Origin: Duganella sp. BJB480
GTDB taxonomy: Bacteria; Pseudomonadota; Gammaproteobacteria; Burkholderiales; Burkholderiaceae_D
Length of the DNA: 64,000 bases
Direction of reading: 5' to 3'
Assembly (NCBI GenBank): GCA_003416985.1
Contig: QVIN01000015.1
Location: forward strand, 55,666-119,665
Shown here: in pieces, positions 45,541 to 54,398 of the stretch
How positions within the stretch are numbered: the first letter of the stretch is position 1
Layout: every line of letters starts with the position of its first letter
Position numbers and translations under genes: made by a program
Notes under the pieces: model-generated
Told to the model about the DNA's origin: nothing
The model's input: the letters and a program-made list of their open reading frames with translations, nothing else
Databases searched by the model: none

Positions 45541-46035
45541 TCACGCCGCGATGCGGTTGGTGCTCAAGTCCCAGCCGCCGGCGGTGTTGCCGCCCGCGCC
45601 GCCGCTGATCTTCTGCTGCGTGTAGCGCCACTTCACCTTCGAGAACTTCAGCGACACATGCTCGGTCAGGATGTCGCCCTCCTGCACGCTGGGCGAGACC
45701 GCGCCGATCAATACGTTCTCCAGTTCGATCTCGTAGTACTTGACGCGTTCGCCCTGGCCGTCCGCGCGCATGAATTCAAACTTGGCCTTGGGGATGGTCT
45801 TGCCCGACGAGCAGGTCTGCAGCAGCACCGGCGAGGCCAGGTCGGCCAGCTTCATCAGGGTGATGTCGTGGTGTTCGCAGCGCTCGGCGGTGTGGCCGCC
45901 GCCGGTCGACGCGGTGGCCGATTTGGGCTGGCTGACCGCCCAGCTGACCGACTTGCATTCGATCCAGTCCTTGTGTTTGTCGTCGGCCGATTCGCCGCGG
46001 ATTCCGTCAATTTGCAGGTAGACATCGATAGCCAT
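45541..46035 (-). CDS. hcp: Hcp family type VI secretion tube protein, orphan
   Basis: This 164-residue protein has the Hcp1 pattern: MAIDVYLQIDGIRGESADDK, CKSVSWAVSQPKSA, CEHHDITLMKLADLASPVLL and YYEIELENVLIGAVSPSV. Hcp forms the inner tube of the type VI secretion system and may also carry effectors. No other type VI gene lies in the window, so it is an orphan copy. AGGAGG precedes the ATG. Confidence 0.93.
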   Translation of the reverse strand: MAIDVYLQIDGIRGESADDKHKDWIECKSVSWAVSQPKSATASTGGGHTAERCEHHDITLMKLADLASPVLLQTCSSGKTIPKAKFEFMRADGQGERVKYYEIELENVLIGAVSPSVQEGDILTEHVSLKFSKVKWRYTQQKISGGAGGNTAGGWDLSTNRIAA

Positions 46036-46132
46036 AATTCCTCCTGGAATGTAAGTGCGGCGGTGCGGAATGCACCGCAGCGGGCATTATCGAATGGTCA
46101 ACAAATCGCCTCTTGTGGCCGCTCAATCAAGG

Positions 46133-46160
46133 CAAAAAAAAGAGGGCCCGAAGGCCCCCG
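46133..46160 (-). terminator. Terminator with UUCG tetraloop after the S9 peptidase gene
   Basis: On the minus strand, GGGGGCC-TTCG-GGCCCTC forms a 7-bp stem with an exceptionally stable UUCG loop, followed by eight T. The stop of the peptidase is 17 bases upstream. Confidence 0.85.
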
Positions 46161-46176
46161 AAAACACTGAAACGGT

Positions 46177-48390
46177 TTATTTCGTTTCCGGCATCAAATT
46201 CTTCTTGAAGAAGGCTTCGATGTTGCCGTACACATGGCGTTGCGGCGCGCGGCCCGAGATGCCGTGCTTGGCGCCCGGATAGGTCATCAGCTCGAAGTGC
46301 ACATTGCGCTGGACCAGCGCGTCGATCATGCGCGTGGTGTTGGTGAACAGCACGTTGTCGTCGGCCATGCCGTGCATCAGCAGCAGCGGCGACTTCAGGC
46401 CGTCCAGGTGCGAGTACACGCCGCCCGATGCATAGCCGGCCGCGTTCTCTTTCGGCGTGCCCATGAACTGCTCGGTGTAGTGGGTGTCGTACAGCGACCA
46501 GTCGGTCACCGGCGCCACCGACACGCCCATCGCGATCTTGTCCGACGCCTCGGCCAGCAGACGCAAGGTCATGAAACCGCCGTAGCTCCAGCCGAACACG
46601 CCCACGCGCTTGGCGTCGACGAAGCTCTGCTTGCCCAGCCACTCGATGCCGGTGATCTGGTCTTCGACCTCCACCTTGCCCAGGTTGTGGTAGTTGGCGT
46701 CGGTGAACGCGCGCTCGCGGCGCGAGGCGCCGCGATTATCCAGGCGCCACACCACGAAGCCTTGCTGCGCCATGTACTGGTCGAAGAAGTTGCCCCAGCG
46801 GCGGGCCACGTGCTGCGAGTGCGGGCCGCCGTAGGTCGACAGGTAGACCGGGTATTTCTTCGACGCGTCAAAGCCGCTCGGCTTGATCATCGAGTAGTAC
46901 AGCGTCTGGCCGTCCTTGGCCTTGAGCGTGCCGTATTCGGTGTGCAGGTGGGCGTCCAGGTATTTGCCGTACGGGTGCGAGGCGTTCAGCTCGTTGTGCT
47001 CCAGCCAGCTGATCATCGCGCCGTCCGGACGGCGGATGCTCACCTGCGGCGGCGTGTCCGGATCCGAGTAGGTGTCGACGAACACCTCGCCGTTGCGGGC
47101 GAACGAGGAATCGTGCCAGCCGTCGCCCTGGGTGATGCGCTGCGGCTTGTCGGCCGTGCTGCCGTCGAGCTTGAGCGCGTAGGTCTGGCTGTCGATCACC
47201 GCGTCGCGGTTCGACTGCACGAACACGCGGCCGCCTTTCTCGTCGACCGCCAGCACGCGGTCGATGCCCCATTCGCCCTTGGTGATGGCGTGCTGCAGCT
47301 TGCCCTGCATGTCGTACAGGTACAGGTGCTTGCGGCCGCTGCGCTCGGACGACCAGATGAAACCCTTGTCGTTGGCCAGGAAGCGCAGGTCGTCGAAGAT
47401 GCTGACCCAGGTCGGCGAGGTCTCGGTGACCAGGACCTTCTGCGCCAGCGTGGCGGCGTCCACCGACACCAGCTCCAGCTTCTTCTGGTCGCGGCTCTGG
47501 CGCTGGAACAGCAAGGCCTTGGCGTTGGCGCTCCAGTCGGCGCGCACCAGGTAGATGTCCTGGTTGGCGCCGAGGTCGACGTTGCGGATCTCGCCGCTGA
47601 CCGGCGAGACGATCTTCAGCTGCACCAGCACGTTCGGATCGCCGGCGGCAGGGTAGCGCTGCTCGACCACGTCGGTGCGGTCGGCGAAGATCTCAAAGCG
47701 GCGCACCACCGGCACCGGCGCCTCGTCGTAGCGCTTGTAGGCGATGGCGGAATCGTCCGGCGCCCAGAAGTAGCCGCTGGTCTGGCTCATCTCTTCCTGC
47801 GCCACGAACTCGGCCTCGCCGTTGTGGATGGTGCCCTGGCCGTCGGTGGTCAGCTGCTTTTCCTTGCCGGTGCTCAGGTCCAGCACCACCAGGTTCTGGT
47901 CGCGCACGAAGGAGACGTAGCGGCCCTTGGGCGAGATCTTGGGATCGAGCACGTTGCCCGAGGCGACCAGGCGCGCGGCGTCCGGCTTGCCGGCGTCGAT
48001 CAGGTACAGCTTGCCGGCGATCGGCACCAGCAGCTGCTTGCCGTCCGGCGACCAGCTGTAGCTGAGGATGCCCTTCAGGCTGGCGGTGCGCTCGCGCTCG
48101 CGGCGCGCCTTCTCGGCGTCCGACAGGTTCTCCTCCGGCACCAGGATTTTCGAGTCGACCAGACGGTGCGTGGTCTTGTCCTTGAGGTTGTATTCCCACA
48201 GGTCGAGCTGGAACTGGTTGTCGTCGCGGCCGCGCAGGAAGGTCACGCGGGCGCCGTCCGGCGACACCTTCAGGCTGCGCACGCCGGGACCGCTCAGCGA
48301 CGGGTCGGCATGCAGGCGGTCCAGGGGCAGTTTTTCGGCGGAGGCGTTGGCGCCGGCCAGCAGGGCGAGGAAGCAGAGGATAAAGCGCAT
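46177..48390 (-). CDS. S9 family dipeptidyl-peptidase IV-like peptidase, exported
   Basis: This 737-residue serine peptidase has a signal peptide (ILCFLALLAGANASA), an N-terminal beta-propeller of the DPPIV type (about residues 40-480, with AEFVAQEEMSQTSGYFWAPD, whose EE motif binds the substrate N-terminus) and a C-terminal alpha/beta hydrolase. The catalytic triad is Ser in GWSYGGFM, Asp in HGMADDNV and His in GAKHGI. It trims N-terminal dipeptides in the periplasm or outside. Confidence 0.92.
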   Translation of the reverse strand: MRFILCFLALLAGANASAEKLPLDRLHADPSLSGPGVRSLKVSPDGARVTFLRGRDDNQFQLDLWEYNLKDKTTHRLVDSKILVPEENLSDAEKARRERERTASLKGILSYSWSPDGKQLLVPIAGKLYLIDAGKPDAARLVASGNVLDPKISPKGRYVSFVRDQNLVVLDLSTGKEKQLTTDGQGTIHNGEAEFVAQEEMSQTSGYFWAPDDSAIAYKRYDEAPVPVVRRFEIFADRTDVVEQRYPAAGDPNVLVQLKIVSPVSGEIRNVDLGANQDIYLVRADWSANAKALLFQRQSRDQKKLELVSVDAATLAQKVLVTETSPTWVSIFDDLRFLANDKGFIWSSERSGRKHLYLYDMQGKLQHAITKGEWGIDRVLAVDEKGGRVFVQSNRDAVIDSQTYALKLDGSTADKPQRITQGDGWHDSSFARNGEVFVDTYSDPDTPPQVSIRRPDGAMISWLEHNELNASHPYGKYLDAHLHTEYGTLKAKDGQTLYYSMIKPSGFDASKKYPVYLSTYGGPHSQHVARRWGNFFDQYMAQQGFVVWRLDNRGASRRERAFTDANYHNLGKVEVEDQITGIEWLGKQSFVDAKRVGVFGWSYGGFMTLRLLAEASDKIAMGVSVAPVTDWSLYDTHYTEQFMGTPKENAAGYASGGVYSHLDGLKSPLLLMHGMADDNVLFTNTTRMIDALVQRNVHFELMTYPGAKHGISGRAPQRHVYGNIEAFFKKNLMPETK

Positions 48391-48509
48391 GGAGTGAGTG
48401 TCTCTTGGTTATCGGAACCCATGACGATACCAGAGCGGCCCGCTTGTGGCGAGACGGCAATGTTCTGAATCCACGGCGGAAAACCGTTTTTCCTTCGGCG
48501 CCCGCCGTC

Positions 48510-49919
48510 TCAGGCGTGCGCGGCGCCCGCGTGCGCGCCGGCCCGCGCCCGCTCCAGCGTCAGGCGCTGCAGCGCCCAGCTCAACAGCACCGCCGCCACC
48601 GTCAGCCCGACCACCAGCCCGATCCAGAAGCCGGCCGCCGCCATCGGCTGCGCCGGCGCCCACGGCAGCCATTGCGGGGCCAGCCCCAGCCAGCAGCCCA
48701 GCGGCAGAGCGAAGCCCCAGAACGCCAGCAGCTGGATCTGCATCGGCTGGCGCGACACCTTGTAGCCGCGGATCGCGCACGAGGTCGCGACCTGGGTGGC
48801 GTCCGACAGCTGGAACAGCGCGGCGAACAGCAGCAGCTGCACGCACAGTTCCTGCACCGCCGGGTCGGAGGTGTAGGCGGCGGCGATCTGCCGGCGGCAC
48901 AGCACGATGAACAGCGCCGACAGCACGGCGAACGCCAGCGACATGCCCACCCCGGTCCAGGCCACGTAGCGGGCCCGCGCCGGCCGGCCTTCGCCCACCG
49001 CCTGGCCGACGCGGGTGATCAGCGCGATGCCAAAGCTGAGCGGCACCATGAACACCAGCGAGGAGAAATTCAGCGCGATCTGGTGCGCCGAGATCTGCAC
49101 CACGCCGTAGCGCGCGATCAGCAGGCTGACCGCGCCGAACGCGCTGACCTCGGCGAAATAGGTGACCCCGATCGGCAGCCCCAGCCGCAGCATCGAGCGG
49201 ATCTCCGGCCAGTGCGGCCACTCCCAGTGGGTGAACGGATAGGTGGCGCGGTAGGCCGGCGCGACGCGCATCCAGGCCAGCATGGCGGCCAGCATCAGCC
49301 ACATGCACAGGCCGGTGGCGACCGCGCAGCCGACCCCGCCCAGCCTGGGCAGGCCCCAGTGGCCGAACACCAGCAGCCAGTTGACGAACACGTTGAAGCA
49401 CAGGCCCAGGATGGCGATCAGCATCACCGGCTTGGTCTGGTTGATGCTGGTGCTGTAGCCGTACAGCGCGCGGTAGGCGGCGAACGGCGGCAGGCCGATG
49501 CTGATCGCGTGCACGAACAGCGTGGCCTGGCCCTGCACATAGGGCGTCAGGTGCAGGTGGCCGAACAGCACGGTGGCCAGGTTGGCCAGCAGCATGGCCA
49601 GCACGCCCACGCCCAGCGCCTTCCACAGCGACTGCCGCACCGCGTGTGGAATCTTGCCCAGCTCGCCGGCGCCGACATCGTGCGCCACCACGCTGTTAAT
49701 CGCCATCATGGTGCCGCTGACCGTGACCAGCACGATCGACCAGATCGACGCCCCCAGCGACACGGCGGCCAGCTCGTCGGCGCTGGCGTGGCCGGTCATC
49801 GCCACATCGGCCACGCCCATGCCCACCGTGGCCAGCTGGCCGATCAGCATCGGCCAGGCCAGGCGCCACAGGGCTGCCGCTTCGCGGCGGAGGGAGTGGG
49901 GAGGAGACGGGTCTGGCAT
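48510..49919 (-). CDS. MATE family efflux transporter
   Basis: This 469-residue inner-membrane protein has about 12 spans and the MATE features RREAAALWRLAWPMLIGQLA, GVADVAMTGHASADELAAVS and GIALITRVGQAVGEGRPARA. It exports cationic drugs or metabolites in exchange for Na+ or H+. The frame extends to 50012, but the ATG at 49919 gives the normal start directly before the first membrane helix. Confidence 0.9.
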   Translation of the reverse strand: MPDPSPPHSLRREAAALWRLAWPMLIGQLATVGMGVADVAMTGHASADELAAVSLGASIWSIVLVTVSGTMMAINSVVAHDVGAGELGKIPHAVRQSLWKALGVGVLAMLLANLATVLFGHLHLTPYVQGQATLFVHAISIGLPPFAAYRALYGYSTSINQTKPVMLIAILGLCFNVFVNWLLVFGHWGLPRLGGVGCAVATGLCMWLMLAAMLAWMRVAPAYRATYPFTHWEWPHWPEIRSMLRLGLPIGVTYFAEVSAFGAVSLLIARYGVVQISAHQIALNFSSLVFMVPLSFGIALITRVGQAVGEGRPARARYVAWTGVGMSLAFAVLSALFIVLCRRQIAAAYTSDPAVQELCVQLLLFAALFQLSDATQVATSCAIRGYKVSRQPMQIQLLAFWGFALPLGCWLGLAPQWLPWAPAQPMAAAGFWIGLVVGLTVAAVLLSWALQRLTLERARAGAHAGAAHA

Positions 49920-50097
49920 GTGCGGCGGTCGTGAATGGATGGGCAATAATTCTACCCCGGCCCGGACCGGTCCGCCGCGCTGTATCATTACATTTTCTTG
50001 CAAATTAGCCATATTGCCTTGTCGGCCAACGCGCTAGCATAAGCGTTGTCCGTGCATGGCACCGGCTGTTCAACTTTTTACCTGAGCGATATTCATC

Positions 50098-50739
50098 ATG
50101 AAACCATTCCTGCACCGTCTGACCCGCGCCGCCCTTGTCCTGGCCGCCGCGGCCGCCGCCACCGCGCACGCGGGCGAGCTGACGCTGTTCACCCACTCCA
50201 ACTTCGCCGGCCCGCCGCTGACGCTGCGCGGCAGCGTGCCGGACCTGGACCAGCTGGGCTTCAACGACCGCGCCTCCAGCGTGGTGGTGCGCTCCGGCAC
50301 CTGGCAGCTGTGCGAGCATTCCGAATACCGCGGCCGCTGCATGGTGGTCGAGCGCGGCGAGTATCCGGTGCTGGACGGTTTCAACGACGTCATCTCGTCG
50401 GTGCGCGAGATCAGCAACGGCGGCGGCCGCGACTACCGCGACGACGACCGCCGTGGCGACCGCGACGGCGACCGTGGCTACGGCCACCACCGCGAACCGA
50501 TCGTGCTGTTCTCCAAGTCCGGCTTCGGCGGCGCCAAGCTGGGCCTGCGCGACGCGGTGCGTACGCTGGACCAGTACGACTTCAACGACCAGGCCAGCTC
50601 GGTCATCGTCAACGAGGGCCGCTGGGAGTTGTGCGAGCACGCCGACTATGGCGGCCAGTGCATCGTGCTGGAGCCGGGCCGCTACGAATACCTGGACAAT
50701 ATGAACAACCGCATTTCGTCGCTGCGCCGGATACGTTGA
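50098..50739 (+). CDS. Exported protein with two beta/gamma-crystallin domains
   Basis: This 213-residue protein has a signal peptide (LVLAAAAAATAHAG) and two crystallin domains: residues 27-104 (LTLFTHSNFAGPPLTLRGS, SSVVVRSGTWQLCEHSEYRG) and 135-213 (IVLFSKSGFGGAKLGLRDAV, SSVIVNEGRWELCEHADYGG). A very acidic/basic linker rich in Asp/Arg (DYRDDDRRGDRDGDRG) joins them. Bacterial domains of this type often bind calcium through N/D-N/D-x-x-S/T-S motifs; NDRASS and NDQASS fit. Periplasmic or surface role unknown. Confidence 0.88.
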   Translation: MKPFLHRLTRAALVLAAAAAATAHAGELTLFTHSNFAGPPLTLRGSVPDLDQLGFNDRASSVVVRSGTWQLCEHSEYRGRCMVVERGEYPVLDGFNDVISSVREISNGGGRDYRDDDRRGDRDGDRGYGHHREPIVLFSKSGFGGAKLGLRDAVRTLDQYDFNDQASSVIVNEGRWELCEHADYGGQCIVLEPGRYEYLDNMNNRISSLRRIR

Positions 50740-50788
50740 CCGCCATGCGCTATCATGCAGGCCACCATCCCGATTTGGAGACCCTGTC

Positions 50789-51124
50789 ATGAAACGACTT
50801 GTCTGCGCCACCCTGCTGGGCGCCGCCGCGGCGGCGCAGGCGGGCGACATCACGCTCTACACGCGTACGCATTTCGGCGGGCCGGCGCTGCAGCTGCACG
50901 GCTCGGAGCCCGACCTGGACAAGCTGGGCTTCAACGACAAGACCTCCAGCGTGGTCGTGCAAAGCGGCACCTGGGAGGTGTGCGAGAACAAGCACTACAA
51001 GGGCCGCTGCCTGGTGCTGGAAAAGGGCGAATACGCCGAGCTGAAGAATTTCAACGACATGATGTCCTCGGTGCGCGAGCTCGAAGCGCGGCCGCCCGCC
51101 AAGGACAAACGCGTACAGAAGTGA
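50789..51124 (+). CDS. Exported protein with one beta/gamma-crystallin domain
   Basis: This 111-residue protein is a shorter paralogue of the gene 50 bases upstream, with a signal peptide (CATLLGAAAAAQAG) and one domain, ITLYTRTHFGGPALQLHGSE and NDKTSSVVVQSGTWEVCENK. The putative calcium motif NDKTSS is kept. The tail is basic (PPAKDKRVQK). It probably arose by tandem duplication. Confidence 0.88.
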   Translation: MKRLVCATLLGAAAAAQAGDITLYTRTHFGGPALQLHGSEPDLDKLGFNDKTSSVVVQSGTWEVCENKHYKGRCLVLEKGEYAELKNFNDMMSSVRELEARPPAKDKRVQK

Positions 51125-51190
51125 CAAACGGATGCCGCCGATCAGCGATCGGCGCTAGACTGTGACGGACGCAAGACGGGAGCGCGCAAC

Positions 51191-52117
51191 GTGGAATACA
51201 AGGATTACTACCAGACCCTGGGCGTGCCGAAGACGGCCACCGAGGAGGAGATCAAGAAGGCCTACCGCAAGCTGGTCCGGAAATACCATCCGGACGTCAG
51301 CAAGGAGGCCGACGCCCAGCACAAGACCCAGGAGCTGAACGAGGCCTACGGCGTGCTGGGCGACGCCGAGAAGCGCGCCGCCTACGACGAGCTCGGACGC
51401 GGCCACCAGTACCGCGCCGGCCAGGAGTTCCGCCCGCCGCCGGACTGGGGGCGCGGCTTCGGCAACGGCAATGGCGGCGGCTTCGGCGGCGACGCCATGG
51501 GCAGCGACTTCTTCGCCGACCTGTTCGCCAACCTGGGCGGCGGCCGCCGGCGTCAGGCGCCCCGGCGCGGCGAGGACAGCCACGCCAGCATCAGCATCGA
51601 CCTGGCCGACAGCTACCACGGCGCCACCCGCACCATCGGCCTGACGGTGGCCGAGCGCGACGCCCAGGACCGCATCCTCACGCGCGAGCGCAACCTCAGC
51701 GTCAACATCCCCAAGGGCGTGACGGCCGGCCAGCAGCTGCGCCTGTCGGGCCAGGGTCAGCCGGGCGCGGCCGGGCCGGGCGACCTGTACCTGGAAATCC
51801 AGTTCCGCCCCAACGCCCGCTACCGCATCGACGGCCGCGACGTCTACGAGACGGTGCCGGTGGCGCCGTGGGAGCTGGCGCTGGGCGGCGAGATCGACGT
51901 CGACACACCGTCCGGCAAGGTCACCGTCACGGTGCCGGCCGGCTCGCAGAGCGGGCGCAAGCTGCGCCTGCGCGGGCGCGGCATCCCCGGCAAGACGGCC
52001 GGCGACCTGTACCTGCTGCTGGAGGTGGTGCTGCCGCCGGCCACCACCGACAAGGCACGCGAACTGTATCGAACGATGGCGCGCGAACTGGCGTTCAATC
52101 CGCGCGCGGGAGGATGA
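51191..52117 (+). CDS. cbpA: Curved DNA-binding protein CbpA, DnaJ homologue
   Basis: This 308-residue co-chaperone has an N-terminal J domain (YYQTLGVPKTATEEEIKKAY, with HPD at about residue 35 in KYHPDVS), a Gly-rich linker and two C-terminal DnaJ beta domains. The zinc-finger region of DnaJ is absent, as in CbpA. It stimulates DnaK and binds DNA. The start is GTG at 51191. The stop overlaps the start of cbpM. Confidence 0.92.
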   Translation: MEYKDYYQTLGVPKTATEEEIKKAYRKLVRKYHPDVSKEADAQHKTQELNEAYGVLGDAEKRAAYDELGRGHQYRAGQEFRPPPDWGRGFGNGNGGGFGGDAMGSDFFADLFANLGGGRRRQAPRRGEDSHASISIDLADSYHGATRTIGLTVAERDAQDRILTRERNLSVNIPKGVTAGQQLRLSGQGQPGAAGPGDLYLEIQFRPNARYRIDGRDVYETVPVAPWELALGGEIDVDTPSGKVTVTVPAGSQSGRKLRLRGRGIPGKTAGDLYLLLEVVLPPATTDKARELYRTMARELAFNPRAGG

Positions 52118-52428
52118 ACATGGGACAAGCGATCCTGGACGCGGTGTTGATCGACGACGCCGCGCTGACCGTGGAGGAACTGGCGCAGGCCTGCGCCGTG
52201 GAGCCGGACTGGGTGGTGCAGCGGGTACGCACCGGCATCCTGCTCGACAGCGCCGACGGCGACCACGTGGCCTGGCGCTTCACCAGCGCCGACCTGGTGC
52301 GCGCGCGCCGGCTGTGCCAGATCGAGCGCGACTTCGACGCCAACGACGACGTCGCCGCGTTGGTGGTCGACCTGTCGGAAGAGATCCGCCGCCTGCGCGT
52401 CAAGCTCAGCGCCGCCGGAGTGAAATAG
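52114..52428 (+). CDS. cbpM: Chaperone modulatory protein CbpM
   Basis: This 104-residue protein of the MerR-like helix-turn-helix CbpM family (LTVEELAQACAVEPDWVVQR, then ADLVRARRLCQIERDFDAND) binds the J domain of CbpA and blocks its activity. The ATG at 52114 overlaps the cbpA stop (ATGA), matching the usual cbpAM operon. Its last 23 bases overlap the end of the LysR gene on the other strand. Confidence 0.88.
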   Translation: MNMGQAILDAVLIDDAALTVEELAQACAVEPDWVVQRVRTGILLDSADGDHVAWRFTSADLVRARRLCQIERDFDANDDVAALVVDLSEEIRRLRVKLSAAGVK

Positions 52429-53494
52429 GGGCCGGCGCCGCCACGCCGGGCGGGGACGCGCCCAGCGGCGGCGGCCCCGGCTTGTTCGACGGCTTGGCCT
52501 CCCTGGGCGGATCGCTCAGGCGGTGATACATGTGGCTGACGCCCGGATCGCCCGCCACCGGCGCCGGCCGCATGTCGTGGTTGGGCGGCGGCACGGCCGG
52601 CTGCTCGGCGTCGAGGAACTGCTGCATCAGCCAGCGCGTGGCCGGGCCCGGCTCCTCGTCGCCGCGCCGTATCACGTACAGCGGGAAGCTGAACGCGCTG
52701 CCCTCGCTGATCTGCAGCTGCACCAGCCGCCCCGCATCCAGGTCCCACTGCACGAACTCGACCGGCATATTGCCCCAGCCGATGCCGCTGCGCAGCAGCG
52801 CGTGCTTGGAGCTGAGGTCGCCCAGCCGCCAGTCGCGCAAGGCCAGCACGCCGAAGTCCTGACCCTTGGTCAGCGTGCTGCGGTCGGTCAGCACCAGCTG
52901 GGTGTGCTCGCGCAGCACCGCGCTCGGGATCACGCCCTCGATCTGCGCCAGCGGATGGTCGGGCGCGGCCACCGGCACCATGGTCACGTAGCCGCAGCTC
53001 TGGCGCTCGACGACGTCCTGCGTGCCCGGCATCCAGCCGCTGATGCCGATGTGGCATTCGCGCTCGAGCACCAGCTGGGTGACGGCGCCCAGCGCCTCGG
53101 TGCGCAGGCGCATCGCCACGGTCGGGAACTCCTGCTGGAAGGCGTGCAGGATACGCACCAGCTTGCAGGTCGAGAACATCACGTCCACCACCACCGACAC
53201 CTCCGCCTCCAGCCCGGCCGACAGCGCCTTGGCGCGCGCCCGCATGCCGTCCACCTTGAGCGAGACCGCGCGGGCGTCGGCCAGCAGCGCCTTGCCGGCC
53301 TCGGTCAGCACCGGCTTGCGCTTGCTGCGGTCCAGCAGCGCGACGTTGAGCTGCTCCTCCAGGTTGGCGATGGTGTAGCTGATCACCGACTGCGTGCGGT
53401 GCAGCGCCCGCGCCGCGTGGGCGAAGCCGCCGTGGTCGATGACGGCGATGAACACACGCAGCTGGTCGAGGGAGGGGAGGCCGGGGTCGCGCAT
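52406..53494 (-). CDS. LysR family transcriptional regulator with proline-rich tail
   Basis: This 362-residue protein has an N-terminal HTH (LPSLDQLRVFIAVIDHGGFA, then QSVISYTIANLEEQLNVALL) and a LysR substrate-binding domain. After the domain end (near WLMQQFLDAE) it carries about 65 extra residues, rich in Pro, which read on through the end of cbpM. The frame is open to 54310, but the ATG at 53494 is the family start. It is divergent from azoR and probably controls it, as is common for LysR-azoreductase pairs. Confidence 0.85.
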   Translation of the reverse strand: MRDPGLPSLDQLRVFIAVIDHGGFAHAARALHRTQSVISYTIANLEEQLNVALLDRSKRKPVLTEAGKALLADARAVSLKVDGMRARAKALSAGLEAEVSVVVDVMFSTCKLVRILHAFQQEFPTVAMRLRTEALGAVTQLVLERECHIGISGWMPGTQDVVERQSCGYVTMVPVAAPDHPLAQIEGVIPSAVLREHTQLVLTDRSTLTKGQDFGVLALRDWRLGDLSSKHALLRSGIGWGNMPVEFVQWDLDAGRLVQLQISEGSAFSFPLYVIRRGDEEPGPATRWLMQQFLDAEQPAVPPPNHDMRPAPVAGDPGVSHMYHRLSDPPREAKPSNKPGPPPLGASPPGVAAPAPISLRRR

Positions 53495-53617
53495 ACGTTG
53501 CCTTGTGAGGGATATCGAATATATCGATAGGTAGGATTTAAATTTAACCAGTTTCATCGATATTAATCCCGATCTATGATGATTGCAATCACTCCCCACA
53601 CGAAAGGTAATGACATC
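53495..53617. promoter_or_regulatory. LysR-azoR divergent intergenic region
   Basis: ATCGATA occurs at 53523-53529 and again at 53556-53562, 33 bases apart (three helical turns), and ATATCGA lies at 53512-53518. The region is AT-rich compared with its flanks and fits a LysR-type control site, but no single consensus can be fixed by eye. Confidence 0.4.
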
Positions 53618-54229
53618 ATGGCAAGCATCCTTCACATCAACAGCAGTGTTCGTCAAAACGGTTCCCTGTCGCGCCAGCTGGGCGGCGAGTACGTGGCCAA
53701 GTGGCAGGCCGCCCATCCGACCGGCACCGTGGTCACCCGCGACCTGGCCAGCAGCCCCGTGCCGCACCTGACCGAGCAGATGATGGGCGCCTACTTCACC
53801 CCGGCCGAGCAGCGCAACGCCGACCAGGCCCACACCATCAAGACCTCCGACGCGCTGGTGGATGAACTGCTGGCCGCCGACACCATCGTCATCGGCGCGC
53901 CGATGTACAACTTCTCCGTCACCTCCGGCCTGAAGGCGTGGATCGACCACGTGGCGCGCGCCGGCCGCACCTTCCAGTACGGCGCCAATGGCCCCGAGGG
54001 CCTGGTGCACGGCAAGAAAGTGATCGTGTTCGTCGCCAGCGGCGGCGTCTACAGCGAAGGCCCCGCCGCCGGCTACGACCACGTGACCACCTACCTGCGC
54101 GCCGTGCTGGGCTTCCTCGGCATGACCGACGTCACCTTCGTGGTGGCCGAGGGCGTGGCCATGGGCGAGGAAGCGGTGGCCGCCGCCGTCGCCAAGGGCC
54201 GCAGCAAGATCGAGGCGCTGGCCGCCTAA
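53618..54229 (+). CDS. azoR: FMN-dependent NADH:quinone oxidoreductase / azoreductase
   Basis: This 203-residue flavodoxin-like protein starts MASILHINSSVRQNGSLSRQ and has the FMN loop IGAPMYNFSVTSGLKAWIDH and FVASGGVYSEGP. AzoR reduces quinones, which protects against thiol stress, and azo dyes in vitro. The ATG at 53618 follows AAGGT; the frame open from 53576 is not needed. A strong terminator follows. Confidence 0.93.
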   Translation: MASILHINSSVRQNGSLSRQLGGEYVAKWQAAHPTGTVVTRDLASSPVPHLTEQMMGAYFTPAEQRNADQAHTIKTSDALVDELLAADTIVIGAPMYNFSVTSGLKAWIDHVARAGRTFQYGANGPEGLVHGKKVIVFVASGGVYSEGPAAGYDHVTTYLRAVLGFLGMTDVTFVVAEGVAMGEEAVAAAVAKGRSKIEALAA

Positions 54230-54248
54230 GCCGCGCCGCTCCGCGTGC

Positions 54249-54289
54249 AAACTCCCCGTCGGCCGGTGCCGGCGGGGAGTTTTTTTTCG
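54249..54289 (+). terminator. Terminator after azoR
   Basis: ACTCCCCG pairs with CGGGGAGT (second arm followed by eight T), with an inner GGCCGGTGCC segment. The stop of azoR is 20 bases before it. Confidence 0.85.
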
Positions 54290-54398
54290 CCCCCGGCGGC
54301 CGGGTTGCACAAATTCACGCGGCTTGGCAGATAATCATCACTGTCGGCCCGCGCTATCGGGCAAAATCATATACAGTGAAGCAAGCATCGGAGCTCCA

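Noticed and set aside
53495-54310. N-terminal extension of the LysR gene
   Set aside because: It runs antisense through azoR; the ATG at 53494 gives the normal LysR N-terminus.
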